Source: Vogesella alkaliphila | Lineage (GTDB): Bacteria; Pseudomonadota; Gammaproteobacteria; Burkholderiales; Chromobacteriaceae | Reading direction: 5' to 3' | Assembly: GCF_014652475.1 (NCBI RefSeq) | Contig: NZ_BMYW01000006.1 | Span: 55,319-119,318, forward strand | Length of the DNA stretch: 64,000 nt | Shown here: positions 31,651 to 44,500 of the stretch, piece after piece | How positions within the stretch are numbered: position 1 is the stretch's first letter | Layout of the letters: every line of letters begins with the position of its first letter | Program-made: the position numbers and the translations under genes | The notes under the pieces: model-generated | Seen by the model: the letters and a program-made list of their open reading frames with translations, nothing else | Database searches by the model: none | What the model was told of the DNA's origin: nothing

Positions 31651-32414
31651 TTGGTGACGATAATCCCCGACACGCCGGCCCTCTCCAGTTTACGCAACGC
31701 GGCATCGGCTTCGGCACGGCTGCCGAACGGACCGACACGCACCCGTGTCACCTCGCCCTTGCTGGTCTGCACCTTGCTGAAACGGGCGGCAACGCCGACG
31801 GCGGACAGGCGCTGCTTCAGCGCGCTGATCTTGTCCGCATCGGACAGCGCGGCCAACTGCACCTGGTATTTTTCGGCCGTCGCCGAGCTAGCGGCTGCGC
31901 GCGGCGCTTCCGCCTCGCGCCCTTCCAGAATCGCGGCCGGATCCGGTGCCGGCTTCTTCTGTGCGACGACAGGCTCAGGCTTCTTGTCGGTCGGTTTCGG
32001 CTCGGTCGGTTTCGGCTCGACCGGCTTGGGCACGACCGGTTTCGGCTCCACAGGCGGTGCCACCGCAGCCTGAGCGGCAGGCGCTACGACTGGCGCCACG
32101 ACCTGCGGGCGGCTGGCTTCGGCGGCGGGCAACGGTGCCAGCACGCTGTCTTCCGGCGGCAGCGTGGCGAGGATGTCGGTTTCCTGCGGCGCCGAGGCCG
32201 CCACGGGCGGCGGCGCGACAGAGGCCTGCGTCGGGGCCGAGGCCGGCAGGCCGGAGATCTCGACCTGTTCCGGCTTCATTTCCTGCTCCGGCAGCGCGTC
32301 CAGCACATTCCACAACACGGTAGTGGCCACCAGCACCAGCACGATGGCGCCGACCAGGCGGCGACGCGCCCGTTTGCGCAGCATCAGCAGTTCATCGTGT
32401 GCAGAAAGAGACAT
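31647..32414 (-). CDS. SPOR-domain cell-division protein, DedD-like
   Basis: The 255-residue protein has a short cytoplasmic N-terminus and one membrane helix (about 19-41). A long Pro/Ala/Val/Lys-rich linker with repeated PKPVEPKPTEPKP follows. The C-terminal SPOR domain (about 180-255) includes YQVQLAALSDADKISALKQR and TRVRVGPFGSRAEADAALRK. SPOR domains bind denuded peptidoglycan at the septum. GAGGACGCC precedes the ATG. It lies 9 bases after folC in the folC-dedD-cvpA order. Confidence 0.9.
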   Translation of the reverse strand: MSLSAHDELLMLRKRARRRLVGAIVLVLVATTVLWNVLDALPEQEMKPEQVEISGLPASAPTQASVAPPPVAASAPQETDILATLPPEDSVLAPLPAAEASRPQVVAPVVAPAAQAAVAPPVEPKPVVPKPVEPKPTEPKPTDKKPEPVVAQKKPAPDPAAILEGREAEAPRAAASSATAEKYQVQLAALSDADKISALKQRLSAVGVAARFSKVQTSKGEVTRVRVGPFGSRAEADAALRKLERAGVSGIIVTK

Positions 32415-32423
32415 CTGGCGTCC

Positions 32424-33692
<1,269 letters not shown>

Positions 33693-33698
33693 GCTTGA

Positions 33699-34148
33699 TT
33701 ACATCCGTTCGGTTTCAGGGTTGCCGGCACCGCGGCACCAGCGCACATAGACGCGCAACGCGCGGTGGGTGTCGGTTGGCACCGCGTCCGGCCAGACCAG
33801 CAGTTTGTGGCGGCGGCCGTTGTCGTCGCTCACGCACAGCACCACCAGCAGCGGCAACGCGACACTGGCCGGCAGCAGGCTGACGCGACAGGCCCGGCCG
33901 CCCTGCTGCAGCTGCAGCACGCCGCGCATGTCGACGGCAAAGCCGTCAAAGGTTGGCCGCAACATGCCGCTCTGGCGCAGCACCTGCCAGGCAAAGCCCG
34001 CGGCCGCCAGCGACACCAGCAGCGCGAGGTCGCGCTCCAGAAAGGACAGTGCCGCCAGCAGCATGAGCAGCGCCACGCTCACCAGTACGACGGCGATGCG
34101 TGACGGCGCCAGCGTGGCGGCAATGGGGCTGACGCGGCTAGCGTGCAT
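33699..34148 (-). CDS. YgfX-like small membrane protein
   Basis: The 149-residue protein has two close hydrophobic helices (about 20-60) and a C-terminal soluble part with VLCVSDDNGRRHKLLVWPDAV. This layout resembles the YgfX/CptA family of small inner-membrane proteins. The match is structural and by eye, so the family is a tentative call. It ends 6 bases before folC and begins 11 bases after the upstream hypothetical gene. A DUS-like word lies at 33952, coding the LRPTF segment. Confidence 0.5.
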   Translation of the reverse strand: MHASRVSPIAATLAPSRIAVVLVSVALLMLLAALSFLERDLALLVSLAAAGFAWQVLRQSGMLRPTFDGFAVDMRGVLQLQQGGRACRVSLLPASVALPLLVVLCVSDDNGRRHKLLVWPDAVPTDTHRALRVYVRWCRGAGNPETERM

Positions 34149-34159
34149 CGCGGCGGCGG

Positions 34160-34522
34160 TCAGTCTTCGTCGACGTCGACCGGGGAATTCATGATGTCGG
34201 CGTCGACGGTGTCCAGCAGCGTGGAGTGCACCTCGACGTCGAACCACTCCCAGAAGGTTTTCAGCGAGCGGTCCTGCGGCCACAGCGACTCATCCTCGTA
34301 CCACGACGACAGCTCGATGCGGAACAGCTTGTCGAACATCTCGTCGATGTGGCTGATCGCCTCTTCCGGCTCGTCGAATTCGGGCAAAAGGATCACCGTG
34401 CAGTCGGCACGCAGCGCGTCCAGCGACAATTCGATCATGTCGTTGTCCGGTACGGCATTCAGCCACGCCAGAAACGGGGCCTTGGGCTTGATAACGGCGA
34501 CGGAGCGATCAACAAAGTACAT
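34160..34522 (-). CDS. Acidic hypothetical protein (120 residues)
   Basis: The protein starts MYFVDRSVAVIKPKAPFLAW and is very acidic towards the end (DADIMNSPVDVDED). No signal peptide or membrane helix is present. AAAGGA lies 8 bases before the ATG, and codon use is normal for the window. I do not recognise the family. It is the first gene of the minus-strand run leading to folC, with the divergent uup 144 bases away. Confidence 0.75.
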   Translation of the reverse strand: MYFVDRSVAVIKPKAPFLAWLNAVPDNDMIELSLDALRADCTVILLPEFDEPEEAISHIDEMFDKLFRIELSSWYEDESLWPQDRSLKTFWEWFDVEVHSTLLDTVDADIMNSPVDVDED

Positions 34523-34666
34523 GGCAAATCCTTTCGCATTGACCTGCAGCGCAGGTCTTCGGTTGGCGCGCATTGTAACAGCGACCGCCCCCGAGGCGAA
34601 GGGCGATGCAGCCACATGCTACAATCCGCCCCATTGCAATAAGAAGACAGCCTCCCGCATACCATC

Positions 34667-36583
34667 ATGGCCCTGATTACCGTAGAAAAAGCCTGCCTCG
34701 CCTTTGGTCACCACGCCCTGCTCGACAAAGTGGATTTCTCGCTGGAACCCGGCGAAGTCGTCGGCCTGATCGGCCGCAACGGCGCCGGCAAGTCGTCGCT
34801 GCTGAAGGCGATTGCCGGCAGCATCAAGCTCGACGACGGCCGCATCAACCAGCAGGGTGACCTCAAGGTCGCCAACGTACCGCAGGAGCCACTGTTCAGC
34901 GAGGGCCACACCGTGTTCGAGGCGGTGGCCGAGGGGCTGGGCGAGCTGCAGCAGCTACTCACCGACTACCACCACATCACCCAGCAGCTGTCCGACCCGG
35001 CGGCCAACCATGAACAGGTGATGGCGCGCATGACCCACATCCAGCAGGAGCTGGAGGCGCGGGACGGCTGGCAGTTCGACGCGCTGATCAGCACCACGCT
35101 GTCACACCTCGGCCTCGACCCGGACACGCTGGTCAGCGACCTGTCCGGTGGCTGGAAGAAACGCGTGGCGCTGGCGCGCGCGCTGGCCTCGCGCCCGGAC
35201 GTGCTGCTGCTGGACGAACCGACCAACCACCTGGACATGAGCGCCATCGAGTGGCTGGAAGGGCTGATGAAGAGCTTCAGCGGCAGCGTGCTCTTGATCA
35301 CCCACGACCGCCGCTTCCTCGACAACGTCGCCACCCGCATCATCGAGCTGGATCGCGGCATCCTGCGCAGCTATCCCGGCAGCTTCAGCGCCTACCAGGT
35401 GCGCAAGGCGGAAGAACTGGCGATCGAAGAAGAACAGAACCGCCTGTTCGACAAGTTCCACGCCCAGGAAGAGGTGTGGATCCGCAAGGGCATCGAGGCG
35501 CGCCGCACCCGCAACGAAGGCCGCGTGCGCCGTCTGGAACAGATCCGCCGCGAACGCGCCGCCCGTCGCGAACGCGTCGGCCAGGTCAACTTCCAGCTCG
35601 ACGCCGGCGAACGCTCCGGCAAGCTGGTGGCCGAACTGGAGCACGTCAGCAAGGGCTTTGACGGCAAGCAACTGATCAAGGACTTCACCACCCGCATCCT
35701 GCGCGGCGACAAGATCGGGCTGATCGGCCCCAACGGTGCCGGCAAGACCACCCTGCTGAAGCTGATCCTGGGCGAGCTGGAAGCCGACAGCGGCAGCATC
35801 AAGCGCGGCACCAAGCTGGAAGTCGCCTACTTCGACCAGTTCCGCACCCAGCTGGACGAGGACACCAGCGTCGCCGACATCATCAGCCAGGGCAACGACT
35901 TCGTCGAAATCGGTGGCCAGAAGAAGCACGTGATGAGCTATCTGGAAGACTTCCTGTTCTCGCCGCAGCGCGCGCGCAGCCCGGTGAAGTCGCTGTCCGG
36001 CGGCGAGCGCAACCGCCTGCTGCTGGCCCGCTTGTTCACCCGCCCGGCCAACGTGCTGGTGCTGGACGAACCGACCAACGACCTCGACATCGACACGCTG
36101 GAGCTGCTGGAAGAACTGATCGAACAGTACAGCGGTACCGTGTTCCTGGTCAGCCACGACCGCGCCTTCCTCGACAACGTGGTGACGCAGGTGATCGCCT
36201 TCGAGGGCAACGGCAGGCTGGAAGAGTATCCGGGCGGCTACCAGGACTGGCTCGACACCAAGGCGCGCATGGCGGCGCTGAAGCAGGAGGCACCGCGCAA
36301 GGAGGCTGCGGCCAACGTCGAAGCCGCCAAGAGCGAGCGCGACCGCAGCAACCGCACGCAAAAACTGAGCTTTAATGAAAAGCGCGAGCTGGAACGGCTG
36401 CCGGCGGAAATCGCGACGCTGGAAGGCGAACAGGCCGAGCTGAACCAGAAGCTGCTGGACCCGAACGTGTACCGTGACGCGCCGCAGGACGCGCGCCAGT
36501 GGCAGGCGCGCATTGAGGAGATCGAACTGCTGCTGCTGGAAAAACTCGAACGCTGGGAAACCCTGGAGAGCAAACAGTCATGA
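34667..36583 (+). CDS. uup: ABC-F ATPase Uup
   Basis: The 638-residue soluble protein has two ABC domains. The first has Walker A GRNGAGKSSLL (36-46) and signature LSGGWKKRVALA; the second has GPNGAGKTTLL and LSGGERNRLLLA. They are joined by a charged linker (RKGIEARRTRNEGRVRRLEQ). The C-terminal coiled-coil (about 560-638) is typical of Uup and binds DNA or ribosomes in homologues. ABC-F proteins act on the ribosome. The stop overlaps the next gene by ATGA. DUS-like word at 36307 (AAN). Confidence 0.93.
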   Translation: MALITVEKACLAFGHHALLDKVDFSLEPGEVVGLIGRNGAGKSSLLKAIAGSIKLDDGRINQQGDLKVANVPQEPLFSEGHTVFEAVAEGLGELQQLLTDYHHITQQLSDPAANHEQVMARMTHIQQELEARDGWQFDALISTTLSHLGLDPDTLVSDLSGGWKKRVALARALASRPDVLLLDEPTNHLDMSAIEWLEGLMKSFSGSVLLITHDRRFLDNVATRIIELDRGILRSYPGSFSAYQVRKAEELAIEEEQNRLFDKFHAQEEVWIRKGIEARRTRNEGRVRRLEQIRRERAARRERVGQVNFQLDAGERSGKLVAELEHVSKGFDGKQLIKDFTTRILRGDKIGLIGPNGAGKTTLLKLILGELEADSGSIKRGTKLEVAYFDQFRTQLDEDTSVADIISQGNDFVEIGGQKKHVMSYLEDFLFSPQRARSPVKSLSGGERNRLLLARLFTRPANVLVLDEPTNDLDIDTLELLEELIEQYSGTVFLVSHDRAFLDNVVTQVIAFEGNGRLEEYPGGYQDWLDTKARMAALKQEAPRKEAAANVEAAKSERDRSNRTQKLSFNEKRELERLPAEIATLEGEQAELNQKLLDPNVYRDAPQDARQWQARIEEIELLLLEKLERWETLESKQS

Positions 36584-37089
36584 CCCGCCGCTGGCCCGCC
36601 CTCTTGCTACTCGTCCTGCTGGCGGGCTGCGCCAGCGCTCCCTCGAAAACCGCGGTCAAGCCCAAACCGCGCCCGCCGGCAGCGGCCAACCTGTCGGCGC
36701 TCAAGGCCGACGGCGTCAGTCGCGAAATCCTGCTCTACACCCTGAGCCTGCTCGACATCGACTACCAGTTCGGCGGCAGCAACCCGGAGGCCGGCCTCGA
36801 CTGCAGCGGCATGGTGGCCTACATCTACCAGCACGCCGCCGGCATCAGGCTGCCGCACAATGCGGCGCAGATCGCGGCGCTGGCGCGGCCGATCGCCAAC
36901 CACCAGCTGCAGGTCGGCGACCTGGTGTTCTTCAACACCATGAACCGGCCGTTCTCGCACATGGGGCTCTATATCGGCGACGGCAAGTTCGTGCACGCGC
37001 CGCGCAGCAACAGCGTGATCCGCGTCGACCGGCTGGACAACCGCTACTTCGCCAGCCGCTTCGAGGGTGCGCGCACCCTGTTCGGCTGA
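36580..37089 (+). CDS. NlpC/P60-family lipoprotein peptidase
   Basis: The 169-residue protein has a lipoprotein signal ending LLAGC (Cys17) and a Pro/Lys-rich linker. The NlpC/P60 domain follows, with catalytic Cys in EAGLDCSGMVAYIY, His in NRPFSHMGLYIGDG and a second His in FVHAPRS. Such enzymes cut peptidoglycan stem peptides. It overlaps uup by 4 bases (ATGA), so translation is coupled. The next gene starts 5 bases after its stop. Confidence 0.92.
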   Translation: MTRRWPALLLLVLLAGCASAPSKTAVKPKPRPPAAANLSALKADGVSREILLYTLSLLDIDYQFGGSNPEAGLDCSGMVAYIYQHAAGIRLPHNAAQIAALARPIANHQLQVGDLVFFNTMNRPFSHMGLYIGDGKFVHAPRSNSVIRVDRLDNRYFASRFEGARTLFG

Positions 37090-37094
37090 ACCTC

Positions 37095-37667
37095 ATGAGC
37101 ACCGCGCCCTGGCGGCAACGCTGGCAGCAGTGGCAGTCGCTGCGCCCGAAACTGCACCGCGACGGCGCCTCGCTGCCGGCGGCACTGCTGTTGAGCAGCC
37201 TGCAACGGCAGCTCGACGGCCCACAACTGCGGGTAGTCGCCCTGCAGTTGCAGCCGGAGGAAAGCGTGCTGGAACTGGATATACAACAGCCGCTGCGCGC
37301 CCGCCTGCAATTATTCTTCCACTTCGGCGAGCTCGACTGGCCCAAGCGTACCCTGCTGATCCACTACCGGCTGCAGGGCACGCCGCACGACAGCGGCCTG
37401 ATCCGGCGCGCGCTCGGCACCCTGCTGCTGACGGCGCTGGACGCCGGCCTCGGCAGCCCTCTGCTGCAAAGGTTGGCCGCAGAGCTGGCTTTCCTCGACA
37501 TCCAGCCGCAACACATCGTTGTCCATCTCGACCAACTGCCACCGTTTGCCCGCTGGCAGGAACAGTCATTCCCCGGCAAATCCCTCGCCCGCCACCTGCA
37601 ACTGAAGTCCATCACCACCCCGCCCGGCCACCTGCGCCTGACCCTGGGCTGGCACAAGCAAGGGTAA
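37095..37667 (+). CDS. Hypothetical protein downstream of the NlpC/P60 gene
   Basis: The 190-residue soluble protein starts MSTAPWRQRWQQWQSLRPKL. It contains many Gln and Leu residues and alternating beta-like stretches (VLELDIQQPLRARLQLFFHF). No known motif, signal peptide or membrane segment was found. It starts 5 bases after the preceding stop, so it is probably the last gene of the uup unit. DUS-like word at 37472, coding RLAAE. Function unknown. Confidence 0.7.
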   Translation: MSTAPWRQRWQQWQSLRPKLHRDGASLPAALLLSSLQRQLDGPQLRVVALQLQPEESVLELDIQQPLRARLQLFFHFGELDWPKRTLLIHYRLQGTPHDSGLIRRALGTLLLTALDAGLGSPLLQRLAAELAFLDIQPQHIVVHLDQLPPFARWQEQSFPGKSLARHLQLKSITTPPGHLRLTLGWHKQG

Positions 37668-37800
37668 TCCCCTATGTCATGCCGCTTTGCAAGGGCAAAT
37701 GACTATGCTCTTATAGGCACACACCGCTAGACGGTGGCGGCGTTGGAGAGCGTCGCAAAAAACAAGGCCATAGAGCCTCACAACACATTAGGAGATAACA

Positions 37801-38352
37801 GTGCAATTGCTGCTTGCCTTGTCACGTCTTATCGACGCGATCAACGCACGCATCGGTCAGGCTGCGTCTTGGCTTGTCCTGGTGGTCGTGCTTATCAGCG
37901 CGGGTAACGCTGTGGTGCGCAAACTGTTCAACATCAGTTCGAACGGCTTGCTGGAAATCCAGTGGTACCTGTTTTCTGCCATCTTCCTGCTGGCAGCCGC
38001 CTACACCCTGCAAAAGAACGAACACATCCGCATCGACCTGCTGGTCGGCAAGCTGTCCGCGCGCGGACAGGCCATCGTCGACATTGTCGGCACCCTGCTG
38101 TTCCTGATGCCGGTCTGCTACCTGCTGATCAGCTTCGGCTGGCCGATGTTCCTCGACGCCTGGCATAGCGGCGAGATGTCGTCCGACGCCGGCGGCCTGG
38201 TGCGCTGGCCGGTCTTCCTGCTGATCCCGACCGGTTTTGCGCTGCTGATGGCGCAGGGTCTGTCCGAGCTGATCAAGCGCGTTGCCTTCCTGCAGGGCCT
38301 GATTCCGAATCCGGCCATCAAGTCCAACGATCCGCACAAGGAGCCGGTATGA
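37801..38352 (+). CDS. TRAP transporter small permease (DctQ-type)
   Basis: The 183-residue protein has four membrane helices and the DctQ pattern (NGLLEIQWYLFSAIFLLAAA, KNEHIRIDLLVGKLSARGQA). It pairs with the large permease to import an organic acid with sodium. The start is GTG, with TAGGAG 7 bases upstream. The large permease gene overlaps its end by 4 bases. It is the first gene of the TRAP operon. Confidence 0.92.
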   Translation: MQLLLALSRLIDAINARIGQAASWLVLVVVLISAGNAVVRKLFNISSNGLLEIQWYLFSAIFLLAAAYTLQKNEHIRIDLLVGKLSARGQAIVDIVGTLLFLMPVCYLLISFGWPMFLDAWHSGEMSSDAGGLVRWPVFLLIPTGFALLMAQGLSELIKRVAFLQGLIPNPAIKSNDPHKEPV

Positions 38353-39839
38353 GTCTCGATCTGATGGCCCCGATCATGTTCGTATCGCTGATCTTCTTCC
38401 TGCTGATCGGCTACCCGGTTGCCTTTGCCCTGTCCGCCGTCGGTCTGCTGTTCAGCTGGATCGGCATCCACTTCGATCTGTTGCGCCCCGAGCTGTTGCA
38501 GGCTCTGCCCAATCAGGTCTACGACATCATGCGCAACGACACGCTGCTGGCGATCCCGTTCTTCACCTTCATGGGGCTGATCCTAGAGCGCTCCGGCCTG
38601 GCGGAGGACATGCTGGACACCATCGGCCAGCTGTTCGGCACCATGCGCGGCGGCATCGCCTACGCGGTGATCTTCGTCGGCGCACTACTAGCCGCCACCA
38701 CCGGCGTGGTGGCCGCCTCGGTGATATCGATGGGGCTGATCTCGCTGCCGATCATGCTGCGCTACGGCTACGACACCCGCATCGCCACCGGCGTCATCGC
38801 CGCCTCCGGCACGCTGGCGCAGATCATCCCGCCGTCGCTGGTGCTGATCGTGCTGGCCGACCAGCTGGGCACCTCGGTCGGCGACATGTACGCCGGCGCC
38901 ATGCTGCCCGGCCTGCTGCTGTGCGCGTTCTACGCCGTGTTCATCTTCATGGTGTCGATGGTGAAACCGCAGTGGGTACCGGCGCTGCCACCGGAGGCCC
39001 GCACCCTGCGTGGCGCGGCACTGGGCAAGCGCGTGGTGCTGGTGATGATTCCGCCGCTGCTGCTGATTTTCCTGGTGCTGGGCACCATCTTCCTCGGCAT
39101 TGCCACCCCGACCGAGGGCGGCGCCATGGGCGCGGTCGGCGCCATCATCCTGGCGATGATGAACCGCCGTCTGGACATGTCGCTGCTGAAGCAGGCGATG
39201 GACTCCACCGTCAAGCTGTCCACCTTCGTGGTGTTCATCCTGATCGGCGCCCGCGTGTTCCGCATCGCCTTCCTCGGCGTTGACGGCGACAAGTGGGTCG
39301 AGCACCTGCTCACCAGCCTGCCCGGCGGCGCCACCGGCTTCCTGATTGCCGTCAACATCATGGTGTTCTTCCTGGCCTTCTTCCTCGACTTCTTCGAGAT
39401 CGCCTTCATCCTGGTGCCGTTGCTGGCGCCGGTGGCTCAGAGCCTGGACATCAACCTGGTGTGGTTTGGCGTCATCCTGGCGGTGAACATGCAGACCTCG
39501 TTCATGCACCCGCCGTTTGGCTTCGCGCTGTTCTACCTGCGCAGCGTGGCACCGAAGGAAGTGAAGAGCACGCAGATCTACTGGGGCGCGGTGCCCTACG
39601 TGGTGATGCAGCTGATCATGGTCGGCACCCTGATCGCCTTCCCGGGGCTGGTCACCGGCTCGCTGCACGCCGAGGTGAAGACCAACGCCGACGATGCGGC
39701 GTCGATCATGCAACAGATGGAGGCAGCACCGAGCAGCGACCTGCCGCAGGGCATCGAGATCCCGGCCGGCGACGCCTCCGCCGCCGACGGCGACAGCCAG
39801 CAATCGGATGCGCTGCTCAAGGAACTGACTGGCCAATAA
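38349..39839 (+). CDS. TRAP transporter large permease (DctM-type)
   Basis: The 496-residue protein has about 12 membrane helices with the DctM blocks AATTGVVAASVISMGLISLP, ASGTLAQIIPPSLVLIVLADQ and TPTEGGAMGAVGAI. It forms the transport channel with the small permease and receives substrate from the binding protein. The C-terminal 50 residues are an unusual acidic, Asp/Ala/Ser/Gln-rich tail that lies beyond the conserved fold. It overlaps the upstream gene by ATGA. Confidence 0.93.
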   Translation: MSLDLMAPIMFVSLIFFLLIGYPVAFALSAVGLLFSWIGIHFDLLRPELLQALPNQVYDIMRNDTLLAIPFFTFMGLILERSGLAEDMLDTIGQLFGTMRGGIAYAVIFVGALLAATTGVVAASVISMGLISLPIMLRYGYDTRIATGVIAASGTLAQIIPPSLVLIVLADQLGTSVGDMYAGAMLPGLLLCAFYAVFIFMVSMVKPQWVPALPPEARTLRGAALGKRVVLVMIPPLLLIFLVLGTIFLGIATPTEGGAMGAVGAIILAMMNRRLDMSLLKQAMDSTVKLSTFVVFILIGARVFRIAFLGVDGDKWVEHLLTSLPGGATGFLIAVNIMVFFLAFFLDFFEIAFILVPLLAPVAQSLDINLVWFGVILAVNMQTSFMHPPFGFALFYLRSVAPKEVKSTQIYWGAVPYVVMQLIMVGTLIAFPGLVTGSLHAEVKTNADDAASIMQQMEAAPSSDLPQGIEIPAGDASAADGDSQQSDALLKELTGQ

Positions 39840-39967
39840 GCGGCAAGCGAGGCATCATGCCGATGGCAATATGTCTCGCTCGCCAAACCGTAAGCGCACT
39901 ACACAACATCCTCTGGCGGCATGTATCGCCCGGGACACACAGCAAGCACAACACAAAGGAGATCACG

Positions 39968-41056
<1,089 letters not shown>

Positions 41057-41069
41057 GGCGCCAGCTACC

Positions 41070-41100
41070 GCAAAAACCGCGCGTCATGCGCGGTTTTTGC
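41070..41100 (+). terminator. Intrinsic terminator of the TRAP operon
   Basis: GCAAAAACCGCGC and GCGCGGTTTTTGC pair perfectly around GTCAT, with T5 in the arm and further T's after it. Confidence 0.9.
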
Positions 41101-41156
41101 TTTTTGCGGTGGCGGCCGCTAGGCTGAAATGAGGCAACCACCGGGGTCACACCATC

Positions 41157-41447
41157 ATGCGTCAAGCCATCCTGCTGTTCTGGCCGTCCTTCATCATCGC
41201 CGCGCTCGCCACCGCCCTGTTCTTCTCTATCTTCGACCCGCAGGAGCTGACGCTGCACGGCGCGCAGCTGTTCGCCGACAAGCTGTCGGCCTACTCGGTC
41301 TTTTTCCTGATCGCCTGGGGTTTTGGTGCGCTCAACACCAGCATCGTGCTGCTGCTGGAAAAATCCGCCCGCCAGATCAACGGCTTCCAGCCACCTCGGG
41401 TGGACCCCGACGCCTACCCCGACGATCCGCCGCAGCTGCGGCCGTGA
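41157..41447 (+). CDS. Small membrane protein of unknown function (96 residues)
   Basis: The protein starts MRQAILLFWPSFIIAALATA and has two hydrophobic helices (about 3-25 and 46-66). The loop between them contains FDPQELTLHGAQLFADKLSA, and the tail is Pro/Asp-rich. I do not recognise the family. It lies between the TRAP terminator and dnaE. It could be a single gene; no clear ribosome site was seen. Confidence 0.65.
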   Translation: MRQAILLFWPSFIIAALATALFFSIFDPQELTLHGAQLFADKLSAYSVFFLIAWGFGALNTSIVLLLEKSARQINGFQPPRVDPDAYPDDPPQLRP

Positions 41448-41545
41448 ACCGCCACTCGGCGCACCGTACCGGATGACGCAAAACGGTGCGCCACGCGCCG
41501 GCATCAGGGCATGACGCCCGTGCCCTGCCCCGCTACAATGGCGCG

Positions 41546-44500
41546 ATGAACTCACCGCGCTTCGTCCACCTCCGCCTCCATTCCGAATTCTCCATCAGCG
41601 ACGGCATCGTGCGCCTTGATGACGCGGTCAAACGCGCCGTCAAGGATGGCATGCCGGCACTGGGCATGTCGGACCTGATGAACATCTTCGGCATGGTCAA
41701 GTTTTACAAGACCTGCCGCAACAAGGGCATCAAGCCCATCGTATCCTGCGACATCTGGCTGGAAAACGAGGACGATCGAGACAAGCCGTTCCGCTTGATG
41801 CTGATGGTGAAAAACCGCGCCGGCTACGGCCGCCTGTCCGAGCTGCTGGCCGCCGCCTACACCGGCAACCAGTACCGCGGTCGCGCCGAGATCAAGCGCG
41901 AATGGCTGGAGCAAGGCGACAACAGCAACCTGCTGTGCCTGTCCGGCGCCCATCTGGGCGACATCGGCGTGTCGTTCAGCAACGGCAACCCCGACGAGGC
42001 CCGCGCCCGCGCCGAGTACTGGGCGCGCCTGTTCCCCGGCGGCTTCTACCTTGAATTGCAGCGCCTGGACAACCAGCAGGTCGAGAACATCGTGCAGTCC
42101 ACGCTGTGGCTGGCCGGCGAGACCGGGTTACCGGTGGTCGCCACCCATCCGATCCAGTTCATGGACCCGGACGACTTCAAGGCGCACGAGGCGCGGGTGT
42201 GCATCGCCGAGGGTTACACCCTGTCCGACAAGCGGCGGCCGAAGAGCTTTGCCGAGTGCCAGTACTTCCTGTCCACCGACGAGATGCTGGCACGCTTTGC
42301 CGACATTCCGGAGGCGCTGGCGAACAGCGTCGAGATCGCCCGCCGCTGCAACATCAACGTACAGCTGGGCAAGAACTACCTGCCGGACTTCCCGACGCCG
42401 GAAGGCATGACGCTGGACGACTATCTGGTACACCTGTCGCGCGAAGGGCTGGAAAAACGGCTGGAAAAACTGTTCCCCGATCCGGAAGTCCGCGCCGCCC
42501 GGCGCCCGGAGTACGACGCCCGCCTGGAAATCGAGTGCAAGACCATCATCGACATGGGCTTCCCCGGCTACTTCCTGATCGTGGCCGACTTCATCATCTG
42601 GGCCAAGAACAACGGCTGCCCGGTGGGACCGGGCCGCGGCTCCGGTGCCGGCTCGCTGGTCGCCTACAGCCTCGGCATCACCGACATCGACCCGCTGGCC
42701 TACGCCCTGCTGTTCGAGCGCTTCCTGAACCCGGAACGGGTGTCGATGCCCGACTTCGACATCGACTTCTGCCAGGACAACCGCTACCGCGTGATCGAGT
42801 ACGTGCGCCAGGCCTACGGCGCCGAGGCCGTGTCGCAGATCGCCACCTTCGGCACCATGGCGGCCAAGGCGGTGGTGCGCGACGTTGGCCGCGTGCTGGA
42901 CCTGCCCTACATGTTCTGCGACGGCGTGTCCAAGCTGATCCCGGCGGCGCCGGGCAAGCAGTATTCGCTGGACGACGCGGTGGAGATGGAGCCAGTGCTG
43001 AAGCAGCGGCTGGAGAACGAGGAAGAACTGCGCGAGCTGTGGGAACTGGCGAAGAAGCTGGAAGGCATGACCCGCAACATCGGCATGCACGCCGGCGGCG
43101 TATTGATCGCGCCGGGCAAGCTGACCGACTTCTGCCCGCTGTACCAGGCGGCCGGCGACGACACCGTACCGGTGTCGATGTACGACAAGGACGACGTGGA
43201 GCAGATCGGGCTGGTGAAGTTCGACTTCCTCGGCCTGCGCAACCTGACGATCATCGACCTGGCGGTGCGCTACATCAAGGCACTGGACCCGAGCTTCACC
43301 ACCGACATCAACCTGCTGGAGTTCACCGACCCGGCCGCCTACAAGGTGCTGCAACAGGCCAACACCACCGGCGTGTTCCAGCTGGAATCGGACGGCATGA
43401 AGCGGCTGCTGGAAAAGCTGAAGCCCGACCGTTTCGAAGACATCATTGCGGTGCTGGCGCTGTACCGCCCCGGCCCGCTCGGCTCCGGCATGGTGGACGA
43501 CTTCATCCTGCGCAAGGCCGGCAAGCAGGAGGTCGACTACTACCACCCCGACCTGCAGGCCTGTCTCGATCCGACCTACGGCGTGATCGTGTACCAGGAA
43601 CAGGTGATGCAGATCTCGCAGATCATCGGCGGCTACACCCTGGGTGGCGCCGACATGCTGCGCCGCGCGATGGGCAAGAAGAAGCCGGAAGAGATGGCGG
43701 AACACCGCGGCAAGATCGCCGAGGGTGCCAAGCTCAAGGGCTACGATCCGAAGCTCGCGGAAATGCTGTTCGACCTGATGGCCAAGTTCGCCGAGTACGG
43801 CTTCAACAAGTCGCACACCGCCGCCTACGCGGTGGTGTCGTACCAGACCGCGTGGCTGAAGGCGCACCACACCGCCGCCTTCATGGCCGCCACCATGTCG
43901 TCGGAACTGGACAACACCGACCAGCTGAAGATCTTTTACGACGACAGTATCGACGGCAAGAACGGGCTCAAATTCCTGCCGCCCGACGTCAACCACAGCT
44001 TCTACCGCTTCGTACCGGTCGACCGCAAGCACATCCGCTACGCGCTGGGCGCGGTCAAGGGCACCGGCGAATCGGCGGTCGATCACATCGTCGCGGTGCG
44101 CAACGCCAGCGGGCCGTTTACCAGCCTGTTCGACTTCTGCCAGCGCACCGACAAGAAACTGGTCAACAAGCGGGTGATCGAGTCGCTGATCCGCGCCGGC
44201 GCCTTCGATAGCATCGACCCCAACCGCGCCAGGCTGTTCGCCAACGTCGGCCTGGCGATGACCGCCGCCGACCAGGCTGCGGCCAACGTCAACCAGGGCG
44301 GGCTGTTCGACATGTTCGACGACGACATCGCCCCGCCGGTGGAGATGGTGGACTGCAAGCCGTGGACGCCGGCGGTGCAGCTGGCGGAAGAAAAGATCGC
44401 CATCGGCTACTACCTGTCCGGTCACCCGTTCACCGCCTACGAAAAAGAGGTGCGCGGCTTCATCAAGACGCCGCTGAACCGTCTCAGCCCCAAGCGCGAA